Assembly (NCBI RefSeq): GCF_022398325.1
Contig: NZ_JAKEVD010000016.1
Coordinates: forward strand, 1 to 64,000
DNA: 64,000 bases
Reading direction: 5' to 3'
Source: Shewanella sp. Isolate13
GTDB taxonomy: Bacteria; Pseudomonadota; Gammaproteobacteria; Enterobacterales; Shewanellaceae
The notes under the pieces were generated by a model, which saw nothing but the letters and a program-made list of their open reading frames with translations, was not told the DNA's origin and made no database searches. The position numbers were made by a program, and so were the translations under genes. Shown piece by piece: positions 7,710 to 16,595 of this stretch (positions within the stretch are counted from its first letter, which is position 1; the number at the start of each line of letters is the position of its first letter).

Positions 7710-10700
7710 TTAAAACGCCTTATGAACGTCTTCTGCCATCCCCTTTGTCGGCATAGGCTTTGGCCTTAGCTCTGGAACAGGTTGCGCTTGCAGGGCCCCC
7801 TTTAAATAGCTAATCGCTTTATTGAGCTGGGCATCTGTTCCCATAAACGTCGCATAAGGTAAGTTGTCGACCTCTATGTCGGGACTCACCCCGCGCCCTT
7901 CAATGATCCAACTGCCGTCCATCGCATATTGTGGATATTCGGCTACTCGTGCCATGCCTTTATCTGTCAACGAATTACGACCAGATAACCATACACCTGC
8001 GCCCGCCGTCTGCTTACCGATCAACGGAGCGATACCTAGCGCCTTTACACCGGCCGAGAAGGTTTCGCCATCAGAATAGGTCAACTGATCGGTCAACACC
8101 ACCAGCTGGCCCCTAAAGGTCTGCTGCATATTACCCGATGGCGTGCCATGGGTCGGTGCCCAAAATGCCCATGTACGGCGCAGTAACTTTTCGATGATCC
8201 AGCTATCAATATTACCACCGCGATTACGGCGCACATCGATAATCAAGCCATCCTTGTCGACGTTAGCGTAAAACTCTCGAGCAAAGCTGGCGATATCACC
8301 GCTGCCCATAGCATACAGGTGCAAATAGCCTATCTTGCCGTCACTGTTTTTAGCCACTTCATCACTGTTGTGACGTACCCAATCTACATATCTGAGCTTG
8401 GCATTCTTAGAAGCAGTAACGGGTTTAATGATAGTTTGGTGGGTTTTGCTACCGCGCTTTAGCGTGAGTAAGACCTGTTTGCCGTCTTGGTTACGCAAAA
8501 GCCTTGTTACATCGGCAATATTCCTTAACTTTTTGCCATTGATGGCGACTATTACATCACCTACTTTTGCATTAACGCCCATCTGCATCAGCGGAGCCGC
8601 CTGTGTTGGCAACTCAGGATCGCCCTGATAGATATGCTCAATCACCACGCCCGCTTTAGTTTGCTCTAATCGTGCCCCTAGGCTTGCCGACTTAGCCTTG
8701 TTAGGATCTTTAGGGCTGTCACCACCACGCACCTGAGAATGCAGTGAGTCCAGCTCGCCCATCATCTGCATAAAGATATCGTTGAGCTCATGACGATCTG
8801 TGAGTCGATCAACCAAAGGCTGATACTTGGCCTTGGTTGCCTGCCAGTCCAATCCGCGCATGCTCTTGTCATAGAAAGAGTCCCTATGCATTAACCACGC
8901 ATCTTCATACATCTGTTGCCACTCAGCCGCAGGCTCAATCGCAAGTTGCCATAGTTCGGTCTGTACATTAGCTTGCTTAAGCTCTTTAGGTAGCTTGTCA
9001 CCTGCATCGACGATCAACATCTCGCTGCCTTGCTTTGACTGCTTACGGATAAACAGCTTCTTACCATCTTGAGACAATTGGTACTCGCCAACATCTTTAG
9101 AGAAGGTCTCAACCTTAGGGCTTAGGGCATCGAACTTAACCACTTTCAGCGTCGACTTACCACTCGTTGACGTATCAAGCAGATAGAACTTATCTTTTGC
9201 CATCTGCAACGAGTCATAGTTACCGGCGGCGACAGGCACTTGCCATAAACGGCTGGCTAAACCATCCCATTCGACCTTAGTTTCTACCTCATCGTCATCG
9301 GCTTGTGGGGCAGACATCAGCTCATTTGGCTTTTGAAAGGCAAAGCGTGCATCTTCATTCAGAGCGATAGCAAACACTTGCGTGCGCTTATCAAACATCG
9401 GGCCTAAGTTTCTATCTCCCCAAGGCGAGCTAGGCGTTGAGACAAACTGTCGGTTAGACAAAAAGTATAACCAGTCACCATCGGCGCTAAAGCTCGGTGA
9501 AAACGACTCATATTTATCACTCGTCAAAGATTCAGCGCGCTCCTTCTTTAGCGAATACAGCACAATTTGTGGCCTTGCCTTGCCCATCTCTGCCTTGGTT
9601 AAGGCGATAAAACGGCTATCACCAGACCAGACGATATCGGCATACGGTCCAAGCCCCTCACCTTGGCTGATGATCTTCTTATTACTGCCCTTTTTCAGAT
9701 CGAGTAACCAAACATTACCGTCATAATCATCATGGGCAAGGTAGCGGCCGTCCGGAGACTGATGCAAATTAAGCCTTAGGCTTTTACCATCTTTTGTCAG
9801 TTGCTTAGATTTTTCACTGCCATCGGCGGCAAACTGCCAGACCTCTTGCTCGCCAGAGGCATCGCTAATACCGTAGATCCAAGCACCATCTTGACTCATT
9901 ATCGCACTGCGAACACGGCTGTTTTTCGGCAAGGCAACTTCTACTAGACGCTGACCATCGGTGCCCGCTATCGCGACATGGCTGCGAGCTGTGATCACCA
10001 CCTTATCGCCCTGAGGGGCTAACCGTGTCGAGGTTGCGTACTTCATCGGCTCTTTTACCCAGTGCTCCCGCTGCTGGGCAAAATCGGAAACGAGCTCAAG
10101 ATCAAGGAGCTGATCTTTCCCTGAAGCGATATCAAATAGCTTTATATCTGCCCCTTGCTGAAACACGATACGACCTTGATCTAATCGAGCCGTACGAACC
10201 TGCCACTCTTTATAATGAGTGTGCTGCTGTAGATCGCTTCCATCTGTCGCCATTGACCAAATGTTGTCATTACCATCACTGTCACTAATAAAATAGAGGC
10301 GCGACTGCCATAACATAGGCTGTCTTACAGAGCCTTGGTGGGATTGAGTCAGAGGTGTTGCCTCTTGTTTACTGCCTAATTTAAATTTCCACAGCTCGCC
10401 TTTAGCACCACCACGATAAACCTTGGCGTTATCCCCCGTTGTCTGCAGGCCAAATCGAGTGAAATAGACGTACTGCCCCTTGTCGTCTATCGCACCTTCA
10501 ATTGCATCGGCTAACGGAAGATCGGTTGTTATCAAGGTTTCTGGATCAACGGTTCTTAATACCCAGTAGTTAGCTGGGCCGAAGGCATTATCGGTTGAAT
10601 AAAGCACCTTACCATCGGCAGTCCAACCTTGAACACGCACGCGGCTGTTTTCAAAGCTCACCCGCTTCGCTTGCCCACCAGCAATGGGAATAACGTAGAC

Positions 10701-10985
10701 TTCGGTCGAGCCTTCGTAGTTGGCGGTATAGGCCACAGATTGTCCATCGGGGGAGATCGTCGCCCCTAACTCCTGTGCTGGTAAGCTTGTTAGACGTGTC
10801 GCTTTAGTATCAGCCAAAGATTGGGTCCAGAGATCCCCTTCCGCCGTAAATACCAAGGTTTGCTGGTTCAATGCTGGCGCACGAAAGTAACCTGGCTTAA
10901 CAGTGGACTGCGTGGCGAAAGCGGGGGAGAGATTAATCGTGCCTAAGGCAAGCATACAGCACGCGAGAGAGTGACGGAGTTTCAT
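7710..10985 (-). CDS. Exported tricorn-like S41 family protease
   Basis: A 1091-residue protein started at ATG 10985, which gives a clean signal peptide (MKLRHSLACCMLALGTINLS, then PAFA|TQS); the frame runs 25 codons further upstream but that would hide the signal. Residues about 30-660 contain WD40/PD40 beta-propeller repeats (for example TISPDGQSVAYTANY, SFSADGDWLYFLSNR). A helical region follows, then a PDZ domain near 775-865 (GARLEQTKAGVVIEHI, VGDVIVAINGKK), then the S41 core with SDGE at 971-974. Ser971, and Ser747/His749 in ELDSLHSQV, correspond in position to the tricorn catalytic Ser965 and Ser745-His746. Tricorn is a cytoplasmic archaeal peptide-degrading protease; here a signal peptide places it in the periplasm. 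Appears intact and monocistronic. Confidence 0.9.
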   Translation of the reverse strand: MKLRHSLACCMLALGTINLSPAFATQSTVKPGYFRAPALNQQTLVFTAEGDLWTQSLADTKATRLTSLPAQELGATISPDGQSVAYTANYEGSTEVYVIPIAGGQAKRVSFENSRVRVQGWTADGKVLYSTDNAFGPANYWVLRTVDPETLITTDLPLADAIEGAIDDKGQYVYFTRFGLQTTGDNAKVYRGGAKGELWKFKLGSKQEATPLTQSHQGSVRQPMLWQSRLYFISDSDGNDNIWSMATDGSDLQQHTHYKEWQVRTARLDQGRIVFQQGADIKLFDIASGKDQLLDLELVSDFAQQREHWVKEPMKYATSTRLAPQGDKVVITARSHVAIAGTDGQRLVEVALPKNSRVRSAIMSQDGAWIYGISDASGEQEVWQFAADGSEKSKQLTKDGKSLRLNLHQSPDGRYLAHDDYDGNVWLLDLKKGSNKKIISQGEGLGPYADIVWSGDSRFIALTKAEMGKARPQIVLYSLKKERAESLTSDKYESFSPSFSADGDWLYFLSNRQFVSTPSSPWGDRNLGPMFDKRTQVFAIALNEDARFAFQKPNELMSAPQADDDEVETKVEWDGLASRLWQVPVAAGNYDSLQMAKDKFYLLDTSTSGKSTLKVVKFDALSPKVETFSKDVGEYQLSQDGKKLFIRKQSKQGSEMLIVDAGDKLPKELKQANVQTELWQLAIEPAAEWQQMYEDAWLMHRDSFYDKSMRGLDWQATKAKYQPLVDRLTDRHELNDIFMQMMGELDSLHSQVRGGDSPKDPNKAKSASLGARLEQTKAGVVIEHIYQGDPELPTQAAPLMQMGVNAKVGDVIVAINGKKLRNIADVTRLLRNQDGKQVLLTLKRGSKTHQTIIKPVTASKNAKLRYVDWVRHNSDEVAKNSDGKIGYLHLYAMGSGDIASFAREFYANVDKDGLIIDVRRNRGGNIDSWIIEKLLRRTWAFWAPTHGTPSGNMQQTFRGQLVVLTDQLTYSDGETFSAGVKALGIAPLIGKQTAGAGVWLSGRNSLTDKGMARVAEYPQYAMDGSWIIEGRGVSPDIEVDNLPYATFMGTDAQLNKAISYLKGALQAQPVPELRPKPMPTKGMAEDVHKAF

Positions 10986-11188
10986 CTGAGCTAGCAATCC
11001 TATTGTTTTTGTTCTTAATTGAGGCAATAAGGTAGCAAACTTTTCACAATACAGCAGCAAAATACTACCAAATAAGTAGTTAGCAAATGTGTTTACCCGC
11101 TTAAGAAATATTAAGCAAAACTTGCTTAGTTTCCGCTAATTAATAACTGCTAAGCTTAAAGTTAGCGCCTTTACTGTATGAGGTATTA

Positions 11189-11605
11189 ATGCCAAGAGAG
11201 TATGTCCGTCCATCACAAAAAGATGACATTCGCGTTAATCGCGCTTTAGGAAACATGCCTAGAGTTCATGCGGAAAGTTATTCTGAAACCCAATTACTCT
11301 ATCTTAGGCGAGCATTAATGAATAACCGCTGGCAGAAACATATGATAGATAATCGTGGCAGTTTCTATCTTCCCTTTATTGGCTGGCGTTTTTTCTATGT
11401 CTTCCTGTTTGGACGCAATAAACGTGCATACAGTCGTAAAGAGAAGCAACTTTCCTTGGCCCTTTTCCTGCTCAGCATTGTTGCGTTTATCTTAATGTCT
11501 GTAGCCTTGGGGTTGCTTCTACTCTACTTGCTAAAATCTATGTTAGGTATTGACCTGTTTGAGGGGACTTCCCTTGGGATTTGGGACTGGTTCAAATCGC
11601 TTTAA
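11189..11605 (+). CDS. Conserved hypothetical protein with membrane helices
   Basis: A 138-residue protein with a GAGGT ribosome-binding site 5 nt before the ATG. The N-terminal 45 residues are polar and basic, with YSETQLLYLRRALMNNRWQ. A semi-hydrophobic aromatic stretch follows (about 58-75, FYLPFIGWRFFYVFLFGRN), then a clear long membrane helix at about 90-118. The C-terminus (GIDLFEGTSLGIWDWFKSL) is short and amphipathic. I do not recognise a characterised family. It stands alone, transcribed away from the tricorn-like protease gene, and ends at a strong terminator. Function unknown. Confidence 0.75.
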   Translation: MPREYVRPSQKDDIRVNRALGNMPRVHAESYSETQLLYLRRALMNNRWQKHMIDNRGSFYLPFIGWRFFYVFLFGRNKRAYSRKEKQLSLALFLLSIVAFILMSVALGLLLLYLLKSMLGIDLFEGTSLGIWDWFKSL

Positions 11606-11635
11606 TGCTGAGGCACTTCAACAATTAAAGATAGA

Positions 11636-11662
11636 ACAAAGCCCGCGATAGCGGGCTTTATT
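11636..11662. terminator. Strong bidirectional terminator
   Basis: AAAGCCCGC / GCGGGCTTT with loop GATA: a GC-rich stem flanked by A and T runs. It lies between the hypothetical gene (+) and the anti-sigma-like gene (-), which converge here. Confidence 0.88.
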
Positions 11663-11711
11663 CTGTGCGTTAATCAAGGTTTTATACCAATCACTGCGAA
11701 CGAGATAGCAA

Positions 11712-12272
11712 TTAATGCCCCGACATCACCGCTTTGCGTAACTTAAGATACCTATCATTAAGCGGGTGAGTCGCCTGTAGCAACTGCGGTGCTTGCTCTG
11801 CCAACTGCTGAAGCAAGTCATAAGCTTCTGCTATCTCTTTGTCTCTGATAAGCCGTTCGATATTATCCAGTTGCGCCGTTAAATCAGCATCCACAGGAGC
11901 ACTGTTCTGCACAGCCTGAATAACGTTGTCATCCAATTGCTCAGCCATTTGCTTAGGCGCGTCCATCGAGCGCATCATCTGTGGCTTAGGCGGAGAGGAC
12001 ATCATCACTGGCTCCCCTTGCTCTAACACATCGCCACTTTTCATCGCTGGATTTATTACAAACAGGGTTACGACCACTAACACAGATGCAGCTGAAGATA
12101 ATGGCCAGCGATATTTACGCCAAAAAGATTGACTCTGAACAGGCTTAGCGACTCGACTACGCGCCATATTTAAGATCTGCTCATCGAGCTCTGTTGAGGG
12201 TTGCTCTTTATCAATTTTTTGATAAAGCGACTTAATTTCAGCCTCTACTGCTTCATGCTCTTTATCTGTCAT
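11712..12272 (-). CDS. Putative anti-sigma factor, single-pass membrane protein
   Basis: A 186-residue protein encoded directly after an ECF sigma gene and overlapping it by 11 nt, the usual place of a cognate anti-sigma factor. The N-terminal 50 residues are acidic and helical, as in a sigma-binding domain. One membrane helix lies at about 54-73 (WPLSSAASVLVVVTLFVINP). The C-terminal part is Met/Pro/Gln-rich, then helical (about 125-180), and probably periplasmic. There is no HxxxCxxC zinc anti-sigma motif, so it is not a classical ZAS protein. Its regulatory role is inferred from gene order and topology; the sensed signal is unknown. Confidence 0.65.
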   Translation of the reverse strand: MTDKEHEAVEAEIKSLYQKIDKEQPSTELDEQILNMARSRVAKPVQSQSFWRKYRWPLSSAASVLVVVTLFVINPAMKSGDVLEQGEPVMMSSPPKPQMMRSMDAPKQMAEQLDDNVIQAVQNSAPVDADLTAQLDNIERLIRDKEIAEAYDLLQQLAEQAPQLLQATHPLNDRYLKLRKAVMSGH

Positions 12273-12879
12273 GCTCAGCTCCTTGCCATTTCAAGTCAAC
12301 GCAATCCTTAAGTCCCTTATAGGCGTAACGAATACGGCTTTTCGTCGCTTCTAGGGTCGCCCCTGCAATATCGGCGATAATCGCTGCGGTAAAGCCCATC
12401 TCGACATTAAGCAAAAATGCCTCTTTTTGCACTTGTGGCAAATTGGCCACACAGCCTTTAAGCAGCGTTGATTTTCGTCTATCTAACTCCTGCTCTTCAG
12501 GGTTAAAGTCATCATTACTGAGTTGAGCCTCTGTATCTTGCTCAGGCTCAAACACCTCTGTGAAACTATTCACAGGCTTAACGGCTCTTACGTGGTCGAC
12601 TATCAGGTTATGAGCGATTCGATACAGCCAAGTGGTAAATTTAGCGCTGGTTTCATAACTGCTGGCCGCCTTTATCACGCGACTCCAAGTCTCTTGATAG
12701 AGATCTTCTGCTAACTGTTGATCATAGATTTGACGAACGAAGTATCGGTATAGCGGACCTTTATGCTTACGGTAAAGTAACTCAAACGCTCGAGCACTAC
12801 CGGCTGCATATTGCAACATCAAGGCTTGATCTGAATCGACCTCATTGGACGGTTCGACTGAGGGCAAAGGTTGCTCCAC
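12262..12879 (-). CDS. ECF-type RNA polymerase sigma factor
   Basis: A 205-residue sigma-70 family protein of extracytoplasmic function type. Region 2 spans about residues 30-100 (LLYRKHKGPLYRYFVRQI, LAEDLYQETWSRVIKAASSY, FTTWLYRIAHNLIVDHVR). Region 4 spans about 145-195 with the helix-turn-helix IIADIAGATLEATKSRIRYA. There is no sigma 1.1 or region 3, as expected. The start is GTG, with a strong AAGGAAG ribosome-binding site 8 nt upstream; an acidic 20-residue leader precedes region 2. It overlaps a membrane protein gene that is probably its anti-sigma factor. Its regulon cannot be read from here. Confidence 0.9.
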   Translation of the reverse strand: MEQPLPSVEPSNEVDSDQALMLQYAAGSARAFELLYRKHKGPLYRYFVRQIYDQQLAEDLYQETWSRVIKAASSYETSAKFTTWLYRIAHNLIVDHVRAVKPVNSFTEVFEPEQDTEAQLSNDDFNPEEQELDRRKSTLLKGCVANLPQVQKEAFLLNVEMGFTAAIIADIAGATLEATKSRIRYAYKGLKDCVDLKWQGAEHDR

Positions 12880-13081
12880 GGTATCTTCCTTAGCTAAAAA
12901 ATTTTACACATTATCGACCGCTAAGCTTTGTATAGTTTAACTTAGATTGCAAGTGCTTAGGTCACGGGCTGAGTATTAGGCTGGTAGCGAGGATTTACAG
13001 TAAAAAGTGAGGAGCAAAAATTTGAAGCGGCAAGAGGCAGCAAAACTTTCTGTAAATTGCTTGAACCACTTTCCTCATAAA

Positions 13082-13115
13082 AAATGCCACCTAAATAATT
13101 ATCTAGGCGGCATTT
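13082..13115 (-). terminator. Terminator of purE
   Basis: Inverted repeat AAATGCC-CCTA / TAGG-GGCATTT with one mismatch and a 10-nt loop. On the minus strand it is followed by TTTTTTATGAGG. It lies about 30 nt past the purE stop codon. Confidence 0.8.
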
Positions 13116-13143
13116 GATATTGACTGGCCAAGAGCCAGTTAAA

Positions 13144-13647
13144 TTAAGCTAATTTAGCTTGTAGAGCAGCGTCTTTAGCTTGAACAGCTTCAGCAGACTT
13201 AGCGCGCTCTTCTTTTACGGCTGCAGCAAGTGCATCATCGCCAACGGCTAGCATTTGAGCTGCTAGGTAACCCGCATTTTTAGCACCAGCACTACCGATA
13301 GCAACAGTTGCTACAGGAACGCCGCCAGGCATCATGACGGTAGATAAAAGTGCATCGTGACCTTGTAGTGGACCACAATCAACTGGAACACCGATTACTG
13401 GACGAGTAGTGATACCCGCAACAGCACCGGCTAAGTGCGCAGCAAGACCTGCAGCACAAATAAAGACTTTACAACCACGCGCTTCGGCATCAGTAACATA
13501 GGCATGCGTAGCTGCAGGCGTACGGTGCGCAGAAGTTACCTTTGCTTCAAAGTTGATTTCGAAAGTTTTAAGCACATCGAGGGTGGCTTGCATTGTAGGC
13601 AGATCTGAATCAGATCCCATTAATACTGCAACAAATGGTTTGCTCAT
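13144..13647 (-). CDS. purE: N5-carboxyaminoimidazole ribonucleotide mutase
   Basis: A 167-residue class I PurE, which converts N5-CAIR to CAIR in purine synthesis. Family motifs are all present: VLMGSDSDLPTM near residues 8-19, the SAHRTP motif at about 43-48, CAAGLAAHLAGAVAG with the active-site region, and GPLQGHDALLSTVMMPGGVP. The start at 13647 has AAGGAC upstream and matches the family N-terminus; the frame stays open 58 codons further, but that is intergenic sequence. The C-terminus carries a short Ala/Lys-rich extension. purK, often adjacent, is not beside it; the neighbours are an ECF sigma gene and a GGDEF gene. Confidence 0.96.
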   Translation of the reverse strand: MSKPFVAVLMGSDSDLPTMQATLDVLKTFEINFEAKVTSAHRTPAATHAYVTDAEARGCKVFICAAGLAAHLAGAVAGITTRPVIGVPVDCGPLQGHDALLSTVMMPGGVPVATVAIGSAGAKNAGYLAAQMLAVGDDALAAAVKEERAKSAEAVQAKDAALQAKLA

Positions 13648-14090
13648 TTTAAGTCCTTGCGTAGGGCGGTACATTATTATATTTGCGCGCATTATAATGA
13701 AATTTAGCGCACTTAGTAAACAGGCTTCCCCCAAGCCTGCGGCGCAATTATCCCTAAGGTTGGCCTCAACTGCAAATAACTTATTAATACATATGTATAA
13801 CAAACCAGTAAAATTACACATACTTAATTGAACTCACAAAAGTGACTTCATTGTTAAGCCCGCTATGCTAGGGGCTCAGACAAGTGTAACCCAGCTCTCA
13901 TAATCAAGAATCACTGTAACAACTAAACTCTCATCTGGCTCAGATTTTGATATAGTGATCGACTTTTCAAGTTGTTTTTATCATTAAAATTAACATGATA
14001 AGTTTTCAAGTAGCTAATAAAAACAAAACGCTGGCGCCTTTTGAGACAGCCCATTTAAGTCTCAGCCTTATTTAACGAATAAAGATAATC
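13648..14090. other. Divergent intergenic region, purE and GGDEF gene
   Basis: 443 nt between divergent genes. It must hold both promoters. A palindromic ATTATAAT at 13691-13698 could be a purE -10 region, but no good -35 or PurR operator is seen. No gene supported. Confidence 0.4.
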
Positions 14091-15344
14091 ATGCTACCCA
14101 TCAAAGATAGTTTAAAAAGAGAGATGATTGACTCACTAGGCCTAAAAACTCACCTTGTGCTTTTAGGCGTACCTATATTCTTACTGCTTACCTCTTGGGA
14201 AGGCTTACTCAATATCAGTGCCCCTTTCAACCTTGTTATGGTTGTCTGCATTTATCTGTTCGGGTATGCGCTGAGCTATTACTTTCATCAGTGTCGCCTA
14301 AATCGGCTCTGGAGCCACCTGCAACAGGTGATCCATCTTAATAATACGACCTTCGAGCTAGTGAATAGCGCCAACCAATATCAAGACGAGTCCAAGTTTT
14401 TAAATGCCTTATTAAACAAAGCCGTTAATGGGGTTCAAGCGGCCGAGATGGGTTCAATCATCAGAGTCATACCCGACACCGATGAACTTTATTTTGAGTC
14501 TACCATCGGTATCGATATCGAAAAGCTTAGAAAAATAAAGTTTAATCTTAGCCAGTCCTTCGAATATCGTTTTTCTAAAGGCATCTGCGATCGGGTCGTA
14601 TTGATTGATAATATGGCCAATATTAATGGCCACAGCACACTCACACCTGAGGACCAAGCGGCACTACTAACCGCGCCACTATCACCGATAAAGTCGACGC
14701 TATCGAGCCCAATTCATATCGAAGGTAAACTTTATGGCATGCTTAACTTAGATAGCTCAAAGTTGAATGCCTTTAGTCATTACGATAGAAATCTCGCGGC
14801 GGTCTTGACCCATGAAGCAGCTAATGCCATCGCCCTTTATCAAAAGTCACGCCAAATTTATCAACTGGCAAACTTCGATAGCTTAACCGAACTCTATAAT
14901 CGTCAACACTTTGAGTCCGCTGAAAAAGAGTGGAAAATCGATAGTACATTAGGCAGTTACTTAGTCATTTTAGACTTAGATAACTTAAAAACGATCAATG
15001 ATGACGCGGGGCATCAGGCGGGAGACAAGGCGTTAAAATGTCTCGCCTCGGCGCTAAAGCAACAATGGCACCCAAAGCATCTTGTAGCACGTTATGGTGG
15101 GGATGAGTTTATCGCTCTGTGCCACGGCCCCTTATGCCAAATAGAGGCTGATCTTAACCGAGTTCAGCAAATTCTAGCAGCGCAGTACTCACAGGAGAAA
15201 ACCGCAGGAAGGCAGGCTATTGAAGTTAAGTTTAGCTTTGGCATCGCTAGCTACAGCCGTGGTTGGAGTCAATGCTTTAAAATCGCCGATGACAACATGT
15301 ATCAACAGAAACGGTACAAACAACGCGTATCGCTTAAAGAGTAA
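14091..15344 (+). CDS. Membrane GAF-GGDEF diguanylate cyclase
   Basis: A 417-residue protein that probably makes cyclic di-GMP. Two N-terminal membrane helices (about 21-38 and 44-63) are followed by a GAF-like sensor domain (about 95-240) and a GGDEF domain (about 255-412). The catalytic signature is intact (YGGDEF near residues 333-338), as is the nucleotide and metal region LVILDLDNLKTINDDAGHQAGD. No RxxD inhibitory site lies five residues before GGDEF (the sequence there is HPKHLVAR), so product feedback through that site is unlikely. The GAF ligand is unknown. It stands alone, ending at a strong terminator. Confidence 0.9.
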   Translation: MLPIKDSLKREMIDSLGLKTHLVLLGVPIFLLLTSWEGLLNISAPFNLVMVVCIYLFGYALSYYFHQCRLNRLWSHLQQVIHLNNTTFELVNSANQYQDESKFLNALLNKAVNGVQAAEMGSIIRVIPDTDELYFESTIGIDIEKLRKIKFNLSQSFEYRFSKGICDRVVLIDNMANINGHSTLTPEDQAALLTAPLSPIKSTLSSPIHIEGKLYGMLNLDSSKLNAFSHYDRNLAAVLTHEAANAIALYQKSRQIYQLANFDSLTELYNRQHFESAEKEWKIDSTLGSYLVILDLDNLKTINDDAGHQAGDKALKCLASALKQQWHPKHLVARYGGDEFIALCHGPLCQIEADLNRVQQILAAQYSQEKTAGRQAIEVKFSFGIASYSRGWSQCFKIADDNMYQQKRYKQRVSLKE

Positions 15345-15352
15345 AGCCAACC

Positions 15353-15386
15353 AAAAAAAAGCCTCTACATTTGTAGAGGCTTTTTA
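15353..15386. terminator. Bidirectional terminator
   Basis: AAGCCTCTACA / TGTAGAGGCTT with a 2-nt loop, flanked by A8 on the left and T5 on the right. It separates the convergent GGDEF and transglycosylase-like genes. Confidence 0.9.
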
Positions 15387-15410
15387 TCAGTCTTTTCAAA
15401 AAAGAGGTTT

Positions 15411-16028
15411 CTAGCCAAAGAATAGTCGCCATAGCCAAGAGGAATCTAAATCCTCCTGACACTGTCTGTACTGCGCAGCATAGCGCTTAGAGCGAGCATC
15501 GACCTTACCTGCCACCTTAATTAACCAGGCCTTCTGGTTGTATGTCTTGCGCTGGTATCCCCCCCAGCCTTCATGATAATTGAGGTATTGATTACGGGCA
15601 TCCCACTTAGACACACCATTAATCTTGTGAGTCTTATAGATAAACCATCCCATAAAATCCATGGCATCATCGAAGTTACTGCGGCTCGACCAAGAGTTAC
15701 CCGTCTCTCTCACGTAATCATCCCATGTCATGGTCTTGGCCTGAGCATAGCCATAGGCATCACTGGCACGTCCGATGGGAATAAAACCTAGAAAGTATTC
15801 CATTGGCGGCGCCGCATTATGTTTAAAGGAACTTTCTTGATACATCATGGCTAAGGGCACATGTACTGGGACCCCCCACTTCTCACGGGTATTTTTAGCG
15901 GCGCTATACCAAGAACGATTTTCGGTGTAGATCGAGCATAGGTTCTCGGGATCTTTTGGCGGAGGAGTTGCACACCCAGTCAACAGTGTTGCCAGAATAA
16001 CAGTCGCAAATAATGCAGGCCATTTCAT
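15411..16028 (-). CDS. Lytic-transglycosylase-like lipoprotein (SLT domain)
   Basis: A 205-residue lipoprotein: signal MKWPALFATVILATLLTGC with lipobox LLTGC, starting at ATG 16028 (a 15-residue longer frame exists). An SLT-like fold follows, with the catalytic-Glu motif AMMYQESSFKHNA (about residues 62-74), then YGYAQAKTMTWDDY and the C-terminal NYHEGWGGYQRKTY region. Such enzymes cleave the MurNAc-GlcNAc bond of peptidoglycan from the outer membrane. The ribosome-binding site is weak. Similar short SLT lipoproteins are common in Shewanella and Vibrio. The substrate is inferred from the family. Confidence 0.82.
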   Translation of the reverse strand: MKWPALFATVILATLLTGCATPPPKDPENLCSIYTENRSWYSAAKNTREKWGVPVHVPLAMMYQESSFKHNAAPPMEYFLGFIPIGRASDAYGYAQAKTMTWDDYVRETGNSWSSRSNFDDAMDFMGWFIYKTHKINGVSKWDARNQYLNYHEGWGGYQRKTYNQKAWLIKVAGKVDARSKRYAAQYRQCQEDLDSSWLWRLFFG

Positions 16029-16152
16029 AAAAAACAGTACCAATAGACAATAATAGCAAAGCGTTAGTGTCACATTGATAGGCTAAAGATGCAATTAAGC
16101 GTTTAGGGAATTGTGTTATAAATCAACTAGGGGGAGAGATGGAACCAACCAG

Positions 16153-16590
16153 CTATAACTCTGGCGTAAATTCACAATCATGGGCTTCTTGTTGCCACAC
16201 TTCAGGCTGCCAAAAGCCACTATCATTGCCCCGATACACCTTGTCGGTATTAAATTTTGCACCTATGTGATAGCGCTGATTATGCGCAACATTAATCGTA
16301 AGCTGTTTAGGCGTGCGGGCGCTAAGTTTGACTTTCAACTTGGGGGCATCAATTAACTCGGCAACCGTAAAGGTGTGCTCGCCGATACTCAAGCGGTAAT
16401 TAGGCTGTGAAATAACAGGCTTGCCATCGAGATGGGTCACAACAACGCGGTAAACATCGGCCTCACGGTCAGGCTCCATATAGGTCGCAACAATACCACA
16501 CTGGTTAGCGGTATCGGGTTGTGAAGCACAGCCCGATACTATCAATAGTAATGCAGTAATGCCGAGTACACTTTTGAAGCCCTGCATCAT
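16153..16590 (-). CDS. Hypothetical lipoprotein
   Basis: A 145-residue protein with a lipoprotein signal (MMQGFKSVLGITALLLIVSG, then CAS), so probably anchored in the outer membrane. The mature part is beta-rich: a repeated pattern of short strands including YRVVVTHLDGKPV, YRLSIGEHTFTVAEL and HIGAKFNTDKVYRGND. I do not recognise a named domain; the GEHTFTV and YHIGAKF patterns recall small periplasmic beta-sandwich lipoproteins. It lies 5 nt after gshA and is probably cotranscribed with it, though no functional link to glutathione synthesis is evident. Confidence 0.72.
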   Translation of the reverse strand: MMQGFKSVLGITALLLIVSGCASQPDTANQCGIVATYMEPDREADVYRVVVTHLDGKPVISQPNYRLSIGEHTFTVAELIDAPKLKVKLSARTPKQLTINVAHNQRYHIGAKFNTDKVYRGNDSGFWQPEVWQQEAHDCEFTPEL

Positions 16591-16595
16591 CGCAA

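Noticed and set aside
13022-13117. Possible 31-codon ORF from TTG 13022 after an AGGAG sequence.
   Set aside because: It runs through the purE terminator hairpin and has no recognisable protein character.
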